Shown here one piece after another: positions 1-8,786 of a DNA stretch of 64,000 nucleotides. This DNA comes from GCA-020356105 sp964347475 (GTDB taxonomy: Bacteria > Pseudomonadota > Alphaproteobacteria > UBA8366 > JADFVY01). The stretch is taken from contig CAYFYY010000008.1 of assembly GCA_964347475.1 (NCBI GenBank), positions 19,698 through 83,697 of the forward strand, read 5' to 3'. The notes beneath the pieces were generated by a model. That model saw nothing but the letters and a program-made list of their open reading frames with translations. It was not told the origin of the DNA and did not search any database. The position numbers were made by a program, and so were the translations under genes. Position 1 is the first letter of the stretch. Every line of letters starts with the position of its first letter.

Positions 1-671
1 ATGTTGGTGATCGGCGCGTCGCCGCCGACCCACTTCATGATCTCGCGCGCATAGCAGCCGCCGGCGTTCACGACGTGCTCGCAGGTCACTTCGCCCTTCT
101 CGGTGACCACCTGCCACTCGCCGCCGGGCAGCGGGCGGATGTCCAGCACCCGGTTGTGCCGTTCAAGCTTGACACCCAGGTCGCGCGCCGCCTTGGCCAT
201 GGCGTTGCAGCAGCCGGCCGGGTCGACATGCCCGTCGTCGAGGGTCCACGCCACTGCCAGCACACCGTCAAGAGATTCGAGAAAGGGATTGATCTCCCTC
301 GCCTTTTCCGCACCGATCACGTCCATGCGGAAGCCGATATTGCGCGATATTCCCTCGACGTGGCGGAACCAGTCGACCTCCTCCGGGGTGGTGGCAAAAC
401 GTAGCCCGCCGCAGCCGTGCCAGCCGGCGGACTGGCCGGTCATCGCCTCCAGCTTCGGGTACAGCGTGTTCCCGTAATGATGGATCTTGGCCATGTTGTA
501 GTCGCCGATGAAGCTCGGGCACTGGCCGGCCGCATGCCAGGTGGAGCCGGAGGTCAGTTCCGCCTTCTCGACCAGCAGCGTGTCGGTCCACCCTTCGAGG
601 CCAAGGTGATAGGCCAGCCCGACCCCCATCATTCCGCCGCCGACGATGACGGTCCTCGCATGTGTCTGCAT
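1..671 (-). CDS. FAD-dependent oxidoreductase, dimethylglycine/sarcosine dehydrogenase-like (partial, N-terminal part)
   Basis: Only the first 223 codons lie in the window; the gene continues past the left edge. The start ATG follows a good GGAGG ribosome site. The protein opens with a dinucleotide-binding fold (VIVGGGMMGVGLAYHLG, about residues 8-22) and a STWHAAGQ segment near residue 45. This is the motif in which the dimethylglycine and sarcosine dehydrogenase family attaches FAD to a histidine. It is the last gene of an apparent operon with the regulator, the second flavoprotein and the MttB-like methyltransferase upstream. The likely role is oxidative N-demethylation of a methylated glycine derivative; the exact substrate cannot be told. 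The missing C-terminus would show whether a folate-binding GcvT domain is present. Confidence 0.8.
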   Translation of the reverse strand, partial: MQTHARTVIVGGGMMGVGLAYHLGLEGWTDTLLVEKAELTSGSTWHAAGQCPSFIGDYNMAKIHHYGNTLYPKLEAMTGQSAGWHGCGGLRFATTPEEVDWFRHVEGISRNIGFRMDVIGAEKAREINPFLESLDGVLAVAWTLDDGHVDPAGCCNAMAKAARDLGVKLERHNRVLDIRPLPGGEWQVVTEKGEVTCEHVVNAGGCYAREIMKWVGGDAPITN

Positions 672-710
672 CGCTGCCTCCTGCCAGAATAAGCTATCGA
701 CGCCGCGCGA

Positions 711-811
711 CCTCATGCTTCGAGACGGCGCTCCGCGCCTCCTCAGCATGAGGCTCCGATATTTGTGTCCTCATCCTGAGCAGGGCCGAAGGCCCGTCTC
801 GAAGGATGAGG
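711..811. repeat. Pair of inverted REP-like palindromic elements
   Basis: Two 43-base imperfect palindromes lie at 711-753 and 769-811, in opposite orientation and 15 bases apart. Each begins CCTCAT(G/C)CTT or CCTCATCCTGAG and ends with the complementary ATGAGG, around a core like CGAGACGG...CTCAG. The two copies are near reverse complements of each other, so the pair could fold into one large cruciform. Elements of this look are dispersed in many alphaproteobacterial genomes. The pair sits between the MttB-family gene and the downstream flavoprotein gene and may act as an mRNA-stabilising or attenuating hairpin. Confidence 0.7.
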
Positions 812-842
812 TCGCTCGGTACGAACGCCACGTACCCGATCC

Positions 843-2417
843 CTACCAGCGGCCGTTGCCGGGGCGCATGAAATCCCGCGGCAGCCGGATGCCCGATTGG
901 GCGCGGATCGCCCGATCGACCTCGACTCCGATATGCGCGGGGTAGTGCGATCCGAGAATCTGCTTCACCCGTTTTTGCGCCTTCTGGACCACATTGGTCG
1001 AGCCGATCTCCTTCCACTCCTTGGGACTCGTCCGGTCGCCGACCACCGGATAGACATATTCGCGCTGCATCAGCGCCAGGGTCTGCTCGTGGCCGAGGAA
1101 ATGTCCCGGCCCGTCGAGACAGACCCGCCGGATCACCTCCACCGAGAGATTGTCGTCGGTCACCTCTATGCCGCGCGCGATGCGCATCGACGCGCCGAGA
1201 ATGTCGTTGTCGATCACGTAGCTCTCCAGGCAGGTGCTCAGAAGGCTCGCCTGCATGCCCAGCGACTCGTACACCATGTTGGCGCCGGCGACGCCCGCGA
1301 TGGCATTGGTGTAGCCCTTCTCGTACCCGGCCTGCGCGTCCGGCACCTTGGAGTCGGACATCCCCGCCGGCACGCCGCCGGTCAGGTCGTAATGGTGCAT
1401 CATCTGCGCGCAGGCGGCGGTCAGCAGCGCCTGCTCCGGGCTGCCGCCGCTCATCGCGCCGGTGCGTAGGTCGGAGACGAACGGCCACGGCCCCATGATC
1501 GCCACCGCGCCGGGCTTGATCGCGTTGACGTAGGCGAGACCCGCGAGGCATTCGGCGACCTGCAGCATAACGGCGCCGGCCAGCGCCGCCGGGCTGGTCG
1601 CGCCGGCCTGTCCGGCCGAGAGCAGCAGCACCGGCATGCCGCCGCGCACGGCCGCCTCCAGGCAGGCGCAGGCATCCTCGGCGAATTTCAACGGCGGCAC
1701 CACGAAACAGCATGACATGGACACGAACGGGCGGGCGCGCCATTTGTCCTCCCCGCCGGCCACGAGATGCAGTATCTGCAGCCCCTCCTCGACGTTGCGG
1801 GGCGACACGAAGCTGGTGCCGACATGCTTGGTGGTGCCGGAAATGCAGGCGTACAGCGTGTTGATGTCGAGGTCGTGGCCGCTCTGCATGTCGCGGGTGG
1901 TGACCGACCGCTGATAGAACGCCGCATGCTCCAGCGTATCGACCAGGCGGGCGATGTCATACAGGTCGGCCAGGGTCGAGTCGCGGTGCTCCCCGGTCAT
2001 CGCGTCGACCATGTGAACCGCCGCGCCGGCGGTGCCGAAATAGACCCGCTTGCCCCACGGTTCCATGTCCTGTGCCGGATTTTGGGCGTGCACGGGAAAC
2101 CGCCGCGCCGCCTTGGCGATCGTGTCCTCGATCAGCGTGCGCGGAAACAGCAGCCGTCCCGTGTCGCTCAGCCGCCCGCCGGCGGCGACGACCGCCTCGA
2201 CGCAGGACGGGATGGCGTCGCACAGGCCGACCGTCTCCAGCACGTCGAGGGCGGCGCGATGGATCTTCGCGATGTCCGCCTCGGTCAGCGGCTGGTAGCG
2301 GCCGCCCTCCATGCCCGGCCGGACCGGCCGCAGGTCGTCGTGCAGCGGCGCCGCGCGTTCCGCCTGCCGGGCCGCCCGTCCGCCCCGGCGTCGTCCTGTT
2401 GCCCGCGCTTCCGTCAT
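843..2417 (-). CDS. Trimethylamine methyltransferase (MttB) superfamily protein, non-pyrrolysine
   Basis: A 524-residue protein of the MttB/COG5598 family, at full family length, preceded by a GGGAGG ribosome site. Known members are TIM-barrel corrinoid-dependent methyltransferases. The founding archaeal enzymes carry pyrrolysine encoded by an in-frame amber codon. This reading frame has no internal amber, so it belongs to the large non-pyrrolysine branch, which includes glycine-betaine methyltransferases. The gene ends in TAG, but reading through it enters the REP elements, so it is a true stop. It lies 39 bases downstream of a dimethylglycine-dehydrogenase-like gene. That fits sequential demethylation of a quaternary or tertiary amine. 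No corrinoid protein gene is adjacent, so the methyl acceptor is unknown. Confidence 0.85.
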   Translation of the reverse strand: MTEARATGRRRGGRAARQAERAAPLHDDLRPVRPGMEGGRYQPLTEADIAKIHRAALDVLETVGLCDAIPSCVEAVVAAGGRLSDTGRLLFPRTLIEDTIAKAARRFPVHAQNPAQDMEPWGKRVYFGTAGAAVHMVDAMTGEHRDSTLADLYDIARLVDTLEHAAFYQRSVTTRDMQSGHDLDINTLYACISGTTKHVGTSFVSPRNVEEGLQILHLVAGGEDKWRARPFVSMSCCFVVPPLKFAEDACACLEAAVRGGMPVLLLSAGQAGATSPAALAGAVMLQVAECLAGLAYVNAIKPGAVAIMGPWPFVSDLRTGAMSGGSPEQALLTAACAQMMHHYDLTGGVPAGMSDSKVPDAQAGYEKGYTNAIAGVAGANMVYESLGMQASLLSTCLESYVIDNDILGASMRIARGIEVTDDNLSVEVIRRVCLDGPGHFLGHEQTLALMQREYVYPVVGDRTSPKEWKEIGSTNVVQKAQKRVKQILGSHYPAHIGVEVDRAIRAQSGIRLPRDFMRPGNGRW

Positions 2418-2456
2418 CTCCGTCCTCCCTCAAAACACGCCGGCGATCGCCGCCGC

Positions 2457-4913
2457 CTAGACCTTCACCCGCTGCGCCCGCGGGTCGTACATCGGCCGCA
2501 AGCTGGCGGACGCCGGGATGCGTTCGTTGGCGACCTCGATCTCCCAGCCGCCGGAGGCGACCCAGTCCTGGGTCACACCGCCCTCGCATCGCACGTACCC
2601 CATGCCGATGGCGCCGCCGAGGAAATGCCCGTAATTGCCCGACGACGTGTAGCCGACGATGACACCGTCCTTATAGACCGGCTCGTTGTGGTAGAGCAGC
2701 GGCGCCGGGTCCTCCAGCTTGAACTGCAGCATGCGCTTGGCCGGCAACCCCGCCTCCTTCTGGCGCAGCAGCGCGTCGCGGCCGATGAACGGGACGGCCT
2801 TGTCGAAGGCGCAGGCGAAGGCGAGTCCCGCTTCGATCGGCGTGTCCTCGTCGGTCATGTCGTGGCCGAAATGGCGGAACGCCTTCTCGATCCGGCACGA
2901 GTCAAGCACGTGCAGGCCGCACAGCTTGAGGTCGAACGCCTCGCCCGCCGCGACGATCCGGTCGAACACGTCGGGTGCGAATTCGGTCGGGATGTACAGC
3001 TCCCAGCCGAGCTCGCCGACATAGGTGATGCGCTGCGCCAGCACCTTCGCGTAGCCGATCTCGATCTCTTGCGCGGTGGCGAACGGGAAGCCCTCGAGCG
3101 ACAGGTCGGCGTCGGTCACCTTCTGCAGCAGGGCGCGCGAATTCGGCCCCATCACGGGCAGAACCGCCTGGCCGGAGGTGATGTCGGTGACGAACACGTG
3201 GGCATCATCGGAAATGTGGCGCCGCAGCCAGTCCATGTCGCGCACCGCCGCGGCCGCGGCCGTGGTCACCTGGTAGCGGTCCTCGGCAAGGCGCGTGACC
3301 GTGAGGTCGGCCTCGATCCCGCCGCGCTCGTTCAGCCACTGCGTATAGACGACGCGACCCGGCGCTACGCCGACGTCGTTGGCGCAGATCGCCTGCAGCG
3401 CCGCCTCTGCGTCGCGGCCCTGGATCAGGAACTTGGCAAAGCTCGACATGTCGAACAGGCCGACATTCCCGCGCACCGCCATGTGTTCGGCCTTCGCATA
3501 GTCGAACCAGTTCTGGCGGCCGTAGCTGTATTCGTATTTCGGCTCCACGCCGTCCGGCGCGAACCAGTTGGCGCGCTCCCAGCCGGCGACGGTGCCGAAG
3601 CAGGCGCCGCGCGCGGCCAGCCGGTCGTGCAGGATCGACTTGCGGGCGCCGCGCGCGGTCTCGTACTGCCGGTACGGCCAGTGCATGTCGTACAAGAGGC
3701 CGAGCGTTTCCGAGACGCGCTCGCGCAGATACTGCCGGTTGCCCTGGAACGGCATCATGCGGCGCACGTCAACGTCCCACAGATCCATTGGCGGATGTCC
3801 CTCGACGATCCATTCCGAGAGCACCTTTCCGGCGCCGCCCGCCGACTGGATGCCGATCGAGTTGAAGCCGCAGGCCATGAAGAAGTTCTCCAGCTCCGGC
3901 GCCGCGCCAAGCAGATACGCGTTGTCCGGGGTGAAGCTCTCCGGGCCGTTGAAGAAGGTGCGGATACCGGCGGTCTCGAGCACCGGCAGGCGCTTCATCG
4001 CCGCCTCCAACACCGGCGCGAAATGCTCGACGTCCTCCGGCAGCTCGTCGAAGCAGAAATCCTCCGGGATGCCGTCCATGCCCCAGGGTTTCGAGCCTGG
4101 CTCAAAGGCGCCGAGCAGCAGCTTGCCCGCGTCCTCCTTGTAATAGGCGCATTCGTCGGGCACGCGCATCACCGGCAGGTCGCGCGACAGCTCGGCGATC
4201 GGCTCGGTGACGATGTAGAAATGTTCGCAGGCATGCAGCGGTGTGTTGACGCCGACCGTATGGCCGATCTCTCGGCCCCACATGCCGCCGCAGTTGACGA
4301 CGTATTCCGCCGCGATGTCGCCCTGCTCGGTGGCGACGCCGACGGCACGGCGGCCCTTCGTCAGGACGCGGGTGACCTTGACATTCTCGAAGATCTGCGC
4401 GCCGCCCATGCGGGCGCCCCTGGCCAGCGCCTGGGTCGTGTCGGTCGGGTTGCACTGGCCGTCCTTGGGCAGGAACACACCGCCGACCACGTCATCGGTA
4501 TTGACCAGTGGCCAGTAGCGCTTGATCTCGTTCGGTCCGACGATTTCGACCTCGAGCCCGAAGGTCTTGGCCATCGAGGCGCCGCGCTTGAGCTCCTCCA
4601 TGCGTTCGGCGTGCAGGGCCAGCCCGATGCTGCCACGTTGCATGAAGCCCGTGGCAAGGCCGGTCTCGGCCTCCAGGTTTTCGTAGAGACCGGTCGTGTA
4701 CTGCGCCAGCCGCGTCAGGTTCATCGTCGCCCGCAGCTGGCCGACCAGCCCGGCCGCATGCCAGGTGGTGCCGCAGGTCAGCTGCCGGCGCTCCAGCAGG
4801 ACCACGTCCGTCCAGCCCAGCTTGGTCAGGTGGTAGGCGGTGCTGCAGCCGACCACGCCGCCGCCGATGATGACGACCCGGGCCTGCCTGGGGAGCTCTT
4901 TGTTCATCGTCAC
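2457..4913 (-). CDS. FAD-dependent dehydrogenase with GcvT domain (dimethylglycine dehydrogenase-like)
   Basis: An 818-residue two-part flavoprotein. Residues 13-29 form the FAD-binding GGGVVG loop, and TTWHAAGL at 49-56 places H52 at the position used for covalent flavin attachment in dimethylglycine dehydrogenase. The C-terminal half (from about residue 430, e.g. GNVGLFDMSSFAKF) is a GcvT-like tetrahydrofolate-binding domain, so the methyl group is probably released to folate as a one-carbon unit. Length and domain order match dimethylglycine/sarcosine dehydrogenases. It is the second gene of the cluster, 21 bases after the XRE-cupin regulator, and upstream of the MttB-like gene. Substrate (dimethylglycine, sarcosine or a relative) is inferred from family only. 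Confidence 0.88.
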   Translation of the reverse strand: MTMNKELPRQARVVIIGGGVVGCSTAYHLTKLGWTDVVLLERRQLTCGTTWHAAGLVGQLRATMNLTRLAQYTTGLYENLEAETGLATGFMQRGSIGLALHAERMEELKRGASMAKTFGLEVEIVGPNEIKRYWPLVNTDDVVGGVFLPKDGQCNPTDTTQALARGARMGGAQIFENVKVTRVLTKGRRAVGVATEQGDIAAEYVVNCGGMWGREIGHTVGVNTPLHACEHFYIVTEPIAELSRDLPVMRVPDECAYYKEDAGKLLLGAFEPGSKPWGMDGIPEDFCFDELPEDVEHFAPVLEAAMKRLPVLETAGIRTFFNGPESFTPDNAYLLGAAPELENFFMACGFNSIGIQSAGGAGKVLSEWIVEGHPPMDLWDVDVRRMMPFQGNRQYLRERVSETLGLLYDMHWPYRQYETARGARKSILHDRLAARGACFGTVAGWERANWFAPDGVEPKYEYSYGRQNWFDYAKAEHMAVRGNVGLFDMSSFAKFLIQGRDAEAALQAICANDVGVAPGRVVYTQWLNERGGIEADLTVTRLAEDRYQVTTAAAAAVRDMDWLRRHISDDAHVFVTDITSGQAVLPVMGPNSRALLQKVTDADLSLEGFPFATAQEIEIGYAKVLAQRITYVGELGWELYIPTEFAPDVFDRIVAAGEAFDLKLCGLHVLDSCRIEKAFRHFGHDMTDEDTPIEAGLAFACAFDKAVPFIGRDALLRQKEAGLPAKRMLQFKLEDPAPLLYHNEPVYKDGVIVGYTSSGNYGHFLGGAIGMGYVRCEGGVTQDWVASGGWEIEVANERIPASASLRPMYDPRAQRVKV

Positions 4914-4934
4914 GTATGCCTTCCGACAGAATGC

Positions 4935-5546
4935 TCAGTAGACCGGCGGCGTGATGACCCAGACGACGATGCACTCGACATCGCCCGGGTTGGCCACGCG
5001 GTGGCTTTCGTCGGGGCGGAAACAGAAGCTGTCACCGGCCTCGAGCAGGAAGTACCGGTCCTCGACCCACAGCTCCATCTGCCCCTGCAGTACGAGGCCC
5101 GATTCCTCCGCCTTGCGGGTCACGAATTCCTCGCCTGTCGTGCTGCGTGGCGGAATGCGGGTCAGCACCAGCTCGCTGGCACCGCCCAGGCTCGGCGACA
5201 GCAGCTCCTCGGTCACGCCGATGCCGGTCAGGCTGAGGCGGCGGCGGTTGCTGCGGCGCACGATGTAGTCGCGCTCGACCGGCGGCACGGCGGCGGTCGG
5301 GTGGAAGAACCAGCTGATCTGGACCTCCAGCGCCTCGGCGACCCGTTTCAGGTCGGGGATGGAGAGTTCCGAGAGGTTGCGCTCGATCTGGCTGACGTAG
5401 CCGACCGACCGGTCGATGCGCTCGGCCAGTTCCGAGATCGTCAGCCCCTTGGCCTTGCGCAGGTCGCGGATCTGCTGGCCGACGAGAATGCCCTCAGAGC
5501 TTCCGGCGGCCCCCTGGCTGCGCGGTTGCGGCTTCACCGTGGACAT
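4935..5546 (-). CDS. XRE-family transcriptional regulator with C-terminal cupin domain
   Basis: A 203-residue regulator. Residues 24-80 form an XRE helix-turn-helix (IRDLRKAKGLTISELAERI... SVGYVSQIE...LKRVAEAL). The C-terminal part, about 125-195, is a small cupin barrel (ending CIVVWVITPPVY) that probably senses a small ligand. It is the first gene of the methylated-amine cluster and co-directional with it, which suggests that it controls its own operon. A GTGAATTTCAC palindrome lies about 70 bases upstream of its start. Relatives include PuuR-type and betaine/choline-linked regulators; the ligand is unknown. Confidence 0.88.
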   Translation of the reverse strand: MSTVKPQPRSQGAAGSSEGILVGQQIRDLRKAKGLTISELAERIDRSVGYVSQIERNLSELSIPDLKRVAEALEVQISWFFHPTAAVPPVERDYIVRRSNRRRLSLTGIGVTEELLSPSLGGASELVLTRIPPRSTTGEEFVTRKAEESGLVLQGQMELWVEDRYFLLEAGDSFCFRPDESHRVANPGDVECIVVWVITPPVY

Positions 5547-5617
5547 TCCGGCCGTCCTCCCTGGAAACGCCTGCCGAAGGACGCGATGGTCGACCGGGGC
5601 TCGTGAAAAATCAAGCA

Positions 5618-5628
5618 GTGAATTTCAC
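5618..5628. promoter_or_regulatory. Possible operator palindrome upstream of the XRE-cupin gene
   Basis: GTGAATTTCAC is an 11-base palindrome (five-base arms, one central base) inside an A/T-rich patch (about 5600-5660) unlike the GC-rich surroundings. It lies 72 bases before the regulator start. Further GAAA/TTTC repeats flank it. Autoregulation by the XRE-cupin protein is an inference. Confidence 0.35.
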
Positions 5629-5709
5629 AGAAATGAAAAAACGCAAGAATGTTTCAGCGAACCCCTGCCCCGCCTCGCACGACTCCGGATCCGCCCGGCC
5701 GGCAACGCG

Positions 5710-6105
5710 TCAGGCGGGGTCCCCCTGTACGAATACGGTGAACCGGATCTGCACGTCATTTTCGTCCGGATCGTCCGAGGAAATGAACACCGAGCGGTCA
5801 ATGCGTCCCAGGTCGGTCTCGTGGGCCGCCGAGTCGTATTCGATGCGCAGGCGGCCCTCGTCGCCGGCCGGGATCACCATGGGGGTCAGCGTCGCCTTGG
5901 TGCAGCCGCACGACGTGCTGACGCCGAGAACGGTCAGCGGTCCGTCGCCGAGATTGCGCACCGGCAGCTCCGCGACCGCACGCGCACCCTTGACCACGGT
6001 GCCCATGTCGTGGCTGTCGGCGACGTCGATGTCGCCGACCCCCTCGCTGCATGCGGCCAGCGCGAACGCGGCCAGCAGGAGTGCGGATCGCAGGACGCCC
6101 GTCAT
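5710..6105 (-). CDS. DUF1573 domain lipoprotein
   Basis: A 131-residue predicted lipoprotein. The signal peptide MTGVLRSALLLAAFALAAC ends in the lipobox LAAC, so the mature protein would be lipid-anchored at Cys19. The rest is one DUF1573 immunoglobulin-like domain with the family's VSTSCGCTKATL motif (a CGC cysteine pair) and a C-terminal strand region. It begins two bases after the stop of a second DUF1573 gene, so the two are co-translated. They precede disulfide-handling genes on the same strand, which suggests an envelope role linked to thiol chemistry. The biochemical function of DUF1573 is not established. Confidence 0.8.
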   Translation of the reverse strand: MTGVLRSALLLAAFALAACSEGVGDIDVADSHDMGTVVKGARAVAELPVRNLGDGPLTVLGVSTSCGCTKATLTPMVIPAGDEGRLRIEYDSAAHETDLGRIDRSVFISSDDPDENDVQIRFTVFVQGDPA

Positions 6106-6107
6106 CG

Positions 6108-6686
6108 TCAGCTCCGCGCCACCGCCGCGCGCACCCAGATCTCCGCCTTGGACGACGTGCGGTCGTTGTTCTCGATGATGATGCCGCGCTTGACGACCTG
6201 GCCGCGCACGTCATGGAACCCGGCATCGAAGATCAGCGTGATCAGCGCCGCCTTGCCCGGTGCGATGACGCGGGCGCTGAAGTCCGCCACGGTGCAGCCG
6301 CACGTGGTGTAGGCGCGGCTGATGGTGAGCGGCGCCTCGCCCTCGTTGCGCACGAGGAACTCGCGCCGGACGACTTGCCGGGCGCCGACCACCCCGAAAT
6401 CGTAGAATGTACTCGGCACCGCGATCTTCGGCTGTGGCCTGTCGGTCGGCAGGAACGGAATCGGCACGCTGCCGCCCATCTCGTGGACGGCCCGGAACGG
6501 CCGTGCATGGGCGATCTCGTCTTCGGTGTAGGCGATCGGTCCCTGGTCCGGGGACTCGCCGCTGCTCGTGTACCAGTACGCGCCGGCCAGCAGGACGGCG
6601 ATCCCGGCGAACACCCAGGAAAACGGCAACGCGTTCAGCGCCCCGAAAATTCCCGACACACTCTTATTTTGTGCTCTTGCGGCCAT
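6108..6686 (-). CDS. Membrane-anchored DUF1573 domain protein
   Basis: The ATG at 6686 is chosen because AAAGGAG lies just upstream; a longer in-frame extension lacks such a site. The 192-residue product has an N-terminal membrane segment (about residues 22-40, WVFAGIAVLLAGAYWY) and then a DUF1573 domain with YTTCGCTVADF. It is thus a membrane-tethered periplasmic partner of the neighbouring lipoprotein. The two domains share the CGC motif and general plan, which suggests an old duplication. Function is unknown; the context points to cytochrome or thiol maturation. Confidence 0.8.
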   Translation of the reverse strand: MAARAQNKSVSGIFGALNALPFSWVFAGIAVLLAGAYWYTSSGESPDQGPIAYTEDEIAHARPFRAVHEMGGSVPIPFLPTDRPQPKIAVPSTFYDFGVVGARQVVRREFLVRNEGEAPLTISRAYTTCGCTVADFSARVIAPGKAALITLIFDAGFHDVRGQVVKRGIIIENNDRTSSKAEIWVRAAVARS

Positions 6687-6756
6687 TGTCGTACTCCTTT
6701 CTCTGCGTGCGCCCGCGCATTGCCGCGGGCACGGTGGGGGCGCCGCCCTCAATATC

Positions 6757-8019
6757 TCAGTCGATCATCCACAGCAGCACGACGGCGCCGAGCGACACCA
6801 TCACCGCGCCGTACCACAGCCGGATGTTGAGGGCGTGCTGCCGTTCCCAGCTCGCCCACGCCTTGGCGGCGACGCGGTTGCTGGTGGCCAGCAGGATGAC
6901 GATCAGCGGCAGCACGAACATCACGTTGTACAGGGCCAGGTAACCGACCCCCCAGGCCAGGGTCGTCTTGGCGTTCAGCAGCGTGATCACCGAGACGTAG
7001 ATCCCGCCCGAGCACGGGAAGGTGCACAGGCCGACCAGGATCCCGGCGGCGATCGTCGCCGGCAGCGTCGCCTGCCGGATCAGCTGCTGCGTGCGGGCCC
7101 CGGCGAATGCCGGCATGTGGAGCCTGAGCGGGAAATTCGGAAAGCGGTATTCGATCAGGTTGATCACGCCGAGGCCGATCAGGATCCAGGCGCCGAGGCG
7201 AGCCACGAAATGGGGCTCGTCCGACAGCCGTACGGTGCCGAGCAGGCCGAGGCCGATGGCGAAATACACCAGGAAGATCATCGCGATATAGACGCCGCCC
7301 AGCATCAGGATGTGGCTGCGCGCCTTGCGCAGGGTAAACAGGAAGGCGAGGAGCAGGAGGATGACCGCGAAGGCGCATGGATTGACCGAGTCGAGCAGGC
7401 CCGTGATCACCACCGCCGGCAGCAGCTGCGCAAGGTTCGCCGCGCCGATCGGCAGCGCGCCCGTCGAGGCCTTCGCCGCCGCCAGGGCCTCGGCGAATGG
7501 CGTGTCGATCGCGAAGGTCTTGACCGCGCCCGTCCAGGCCCACAGGCGGTACTCGGTCGGCGTGCCGTGCATCTCCGGCTGCCACAGCACCAGCCGATCG
7601 GGCACCTCCGGCGCCGTCAGCGCCGCGTCGATCAGGTCGGGCGGCACATGGCCGAGGATCACCAGCGTGCCGGCCTCGGTGGGCACGAAGGCGTACAGGG
7701 AATCGGCAATCGAACGCGGCAGCGCCACCGAATCGGCCAGTTCCAGGAGGAACCGCCGCTCGGCGGGTGCCGTATAGTCGTGCAGCCGGACATCCGCGGC
7801 GAGGCCGCGCGCCTTAAGGGCCGGGATCAGCACGCCCTCGGCATAGGGCCAGCAATCGGCGCAGCCGGCGCTGAAGAAGATATCGGTGCGTTCGGCACCG
7901 TCGTCCTGTGCGATGGCCGGCGCCCGCGGGGCGGACAGCAGCGGCAACGCGATCGACGCCGCCAGCATGATCGCGAGCAGCCGGCTCCGGCGTTTCGGGG
8001 AGGTTCCGTGATGTGCCAT
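6757..8019 (-). CDS. DsbD/CcdA-like transmembrane thiol-disulfide protein
   Basis: A 420-residue protein with a signal peptide (about 1-38) and then a periplasmic region starting FFSAGCADCWPYAEG, which carries a CxxC pair like a thioredoxin-type active site. Several membrane helices follow. Two pairs of conserved positions, LLDSVNPCAFAV and LVGLCTFPCSGGIY, match the redox-active cysteines of the DsbD/CcdA transmembrane fold that carries electrons across the membrane. The ATG at 8019 has a GGAG site upstream, and homology begins there. It lies 20 bases after ccdA. The likely role is reducing periplasmic thiols, for cytochrome or copper-site assembly or for metal resistance. Confidence 0.8.
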   Translation of the reverse strand: MAHHGTSPKRRSRLLAIMLAASIALPLLSAPRAPAIAQDDGAERTDIFFSAGCADCWPYAEGVLIPALKARGLAADVRLHDYTAPAERRFLLELADSVALPRSIADSLYAFVPTEAGTLVILGHVPPDLIDAALTAPEVPDRLVLWQPEMHGTPTEYRLWAWTGAVKTFAIDTPFAEALAAAKASTGALPIGAANLAQLLPAVVITGLLDSVNPCAFAVILLLLAFLFTLRKARSHILMLGGVYIAMIFLVYFAIGLGLLGTVRLSDEPHFVARLGAWILIGLGVINLIEYRFPNFPLRLHMPAFAGARTQQLIRQATLPATIAAGILVGLCTFPCSGGIYVSVITLLNAKTTLAWGVGYLALYNVMFVLPLIVILLATSNRVAAKAWASWERQHALNIRLWYGAVMVSLGAVVLLWMID

Positions 8020-8039
8020 GTGCCGCGTCTCCACAGCGT

Positions 8040-8783
8040 TCAGATCACGACCGACCGGAAGATCGGGAACGTGTTCAGAAGCCACGTCCCGAAAGACGTC
8101 AGCGTGCCGGTCATCACCGCGATGCCCATCAGCACCAGGATCGACCCGGCGACGATCTGCAGCGGCCGGCCGAGGCGCCGGAAGGCCCGCATGCGCGCAA
8201 CGAAATGCCCGGTGAAGGCCGCGGCCAGGATGAACGGGATGGCGAGGCCGAGGGAATAGACCGACAACAGGGCGACACCGCCGCCAACGCTGACCGACGT
8301 CGCGCTCAGCGTCAGGATCGCCCCGAGGATCGGACCGATGCAGGGGGTCCACCCGAAGGCGAAGGCGGCGCCGAGCACGAACGCGCCGAACGGCGTGCCG
8401 CCGCTCAGCTGTCCGCCGTAGCGCCAGTTCCGGTGCAGCCAGCCGAAGCGGAACACGCCGATCAGATGCAGGCCGAGGATCACGACGATCGTCCCGGCGA
8501 TCAGGTCGGCCTCGGTGCGGTACGACCGAAAGAGCTGGCCGAGCGCCGTCGCGCTGGCGCCGAGCGCGATGAAGACCGCGGAAAAGCCCAGCGAGAAGCC
8601 GAGGCTGAGGCCGAGCGTCGCCAGCCGTGCGCCGACGCGGCCGCCATCGGCGAGCTCGTCGACCGAGCGCCCGGCGACGTAGGACAGGTAGCCCGGGACC
8701 AGGGGCAGCACGCAGGGCGACAGGAACGAGACCACGCCGGCAAGGAACGCCGTCAGGATCCCGATTCCCGCGATCTCCGGCAT
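8040..8783 (-). CDS. ccdA: CcdA-family cytochrome c biogenesis/thiol reduction membrane protein
   Basis: A 247-residue polytopic membrane protein. The N-terminus has the family signature VVSFLSPCVLPLVPGYLSYVAG, and a second conserved stretch, FGWTPCIGPILGAIL, supplies the other redox cysteine. CcdA moves electrons from cytoplasmic thioredoxin to periplasmic thioredoxin-like proteins used in cytochrome c maturation. The gene is three bases downstream of a CcmG/TlpA-like gene and 20 bases upstream of the DsbD-like gene. It is therefore the membrane electron conduit of this operon. Confidence 0.9.
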   Translation of the reverse strand: MPEIAGIGILTAFLAGVVSFLSPCVLPLVPGYLSYVAGRSVDELADGGRVGARLATLGLSLGFSLGFSAVFIALGASATALGQLFRSYRTEADLIAGTIVVILGLHLIGVFRFGWLHRNWRYGGQLSGGTPFGAFVLGAAFAFGWTPCIGPILGAILTLSATSVSVGGGVALLSVYSLGLAIPFILAAAFTGHFVARMRAFRRLGRPLQIVAGSILVLMGIAVMTGTLTSFGTWLLNTFPIFRSVVI

Positions 8784-8786
8784 GGA

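Noticed and set aside
843..845. The amber (TAG) stop of the MttB-family gene as a possible pyrrolysine codon
   Set aside because: The protein already has full family length, and reading through enters the REP-like elements. Pyrrolysine in true MttB lies mid-protein.
1767..5606. A 1,279-codon open frame on the plus strand opposite the dehydrogenase and methyltransferase genes
   Set aside because: It lies antisense to well-conserved genes, is rich in Arg/Ala/Gly/His with no motif, and arises because GC-rich codons make few stops on the opposite strand. The same holds for the long plus-strand frames at 22538-24847, 25933-28695 and 41627-44071.
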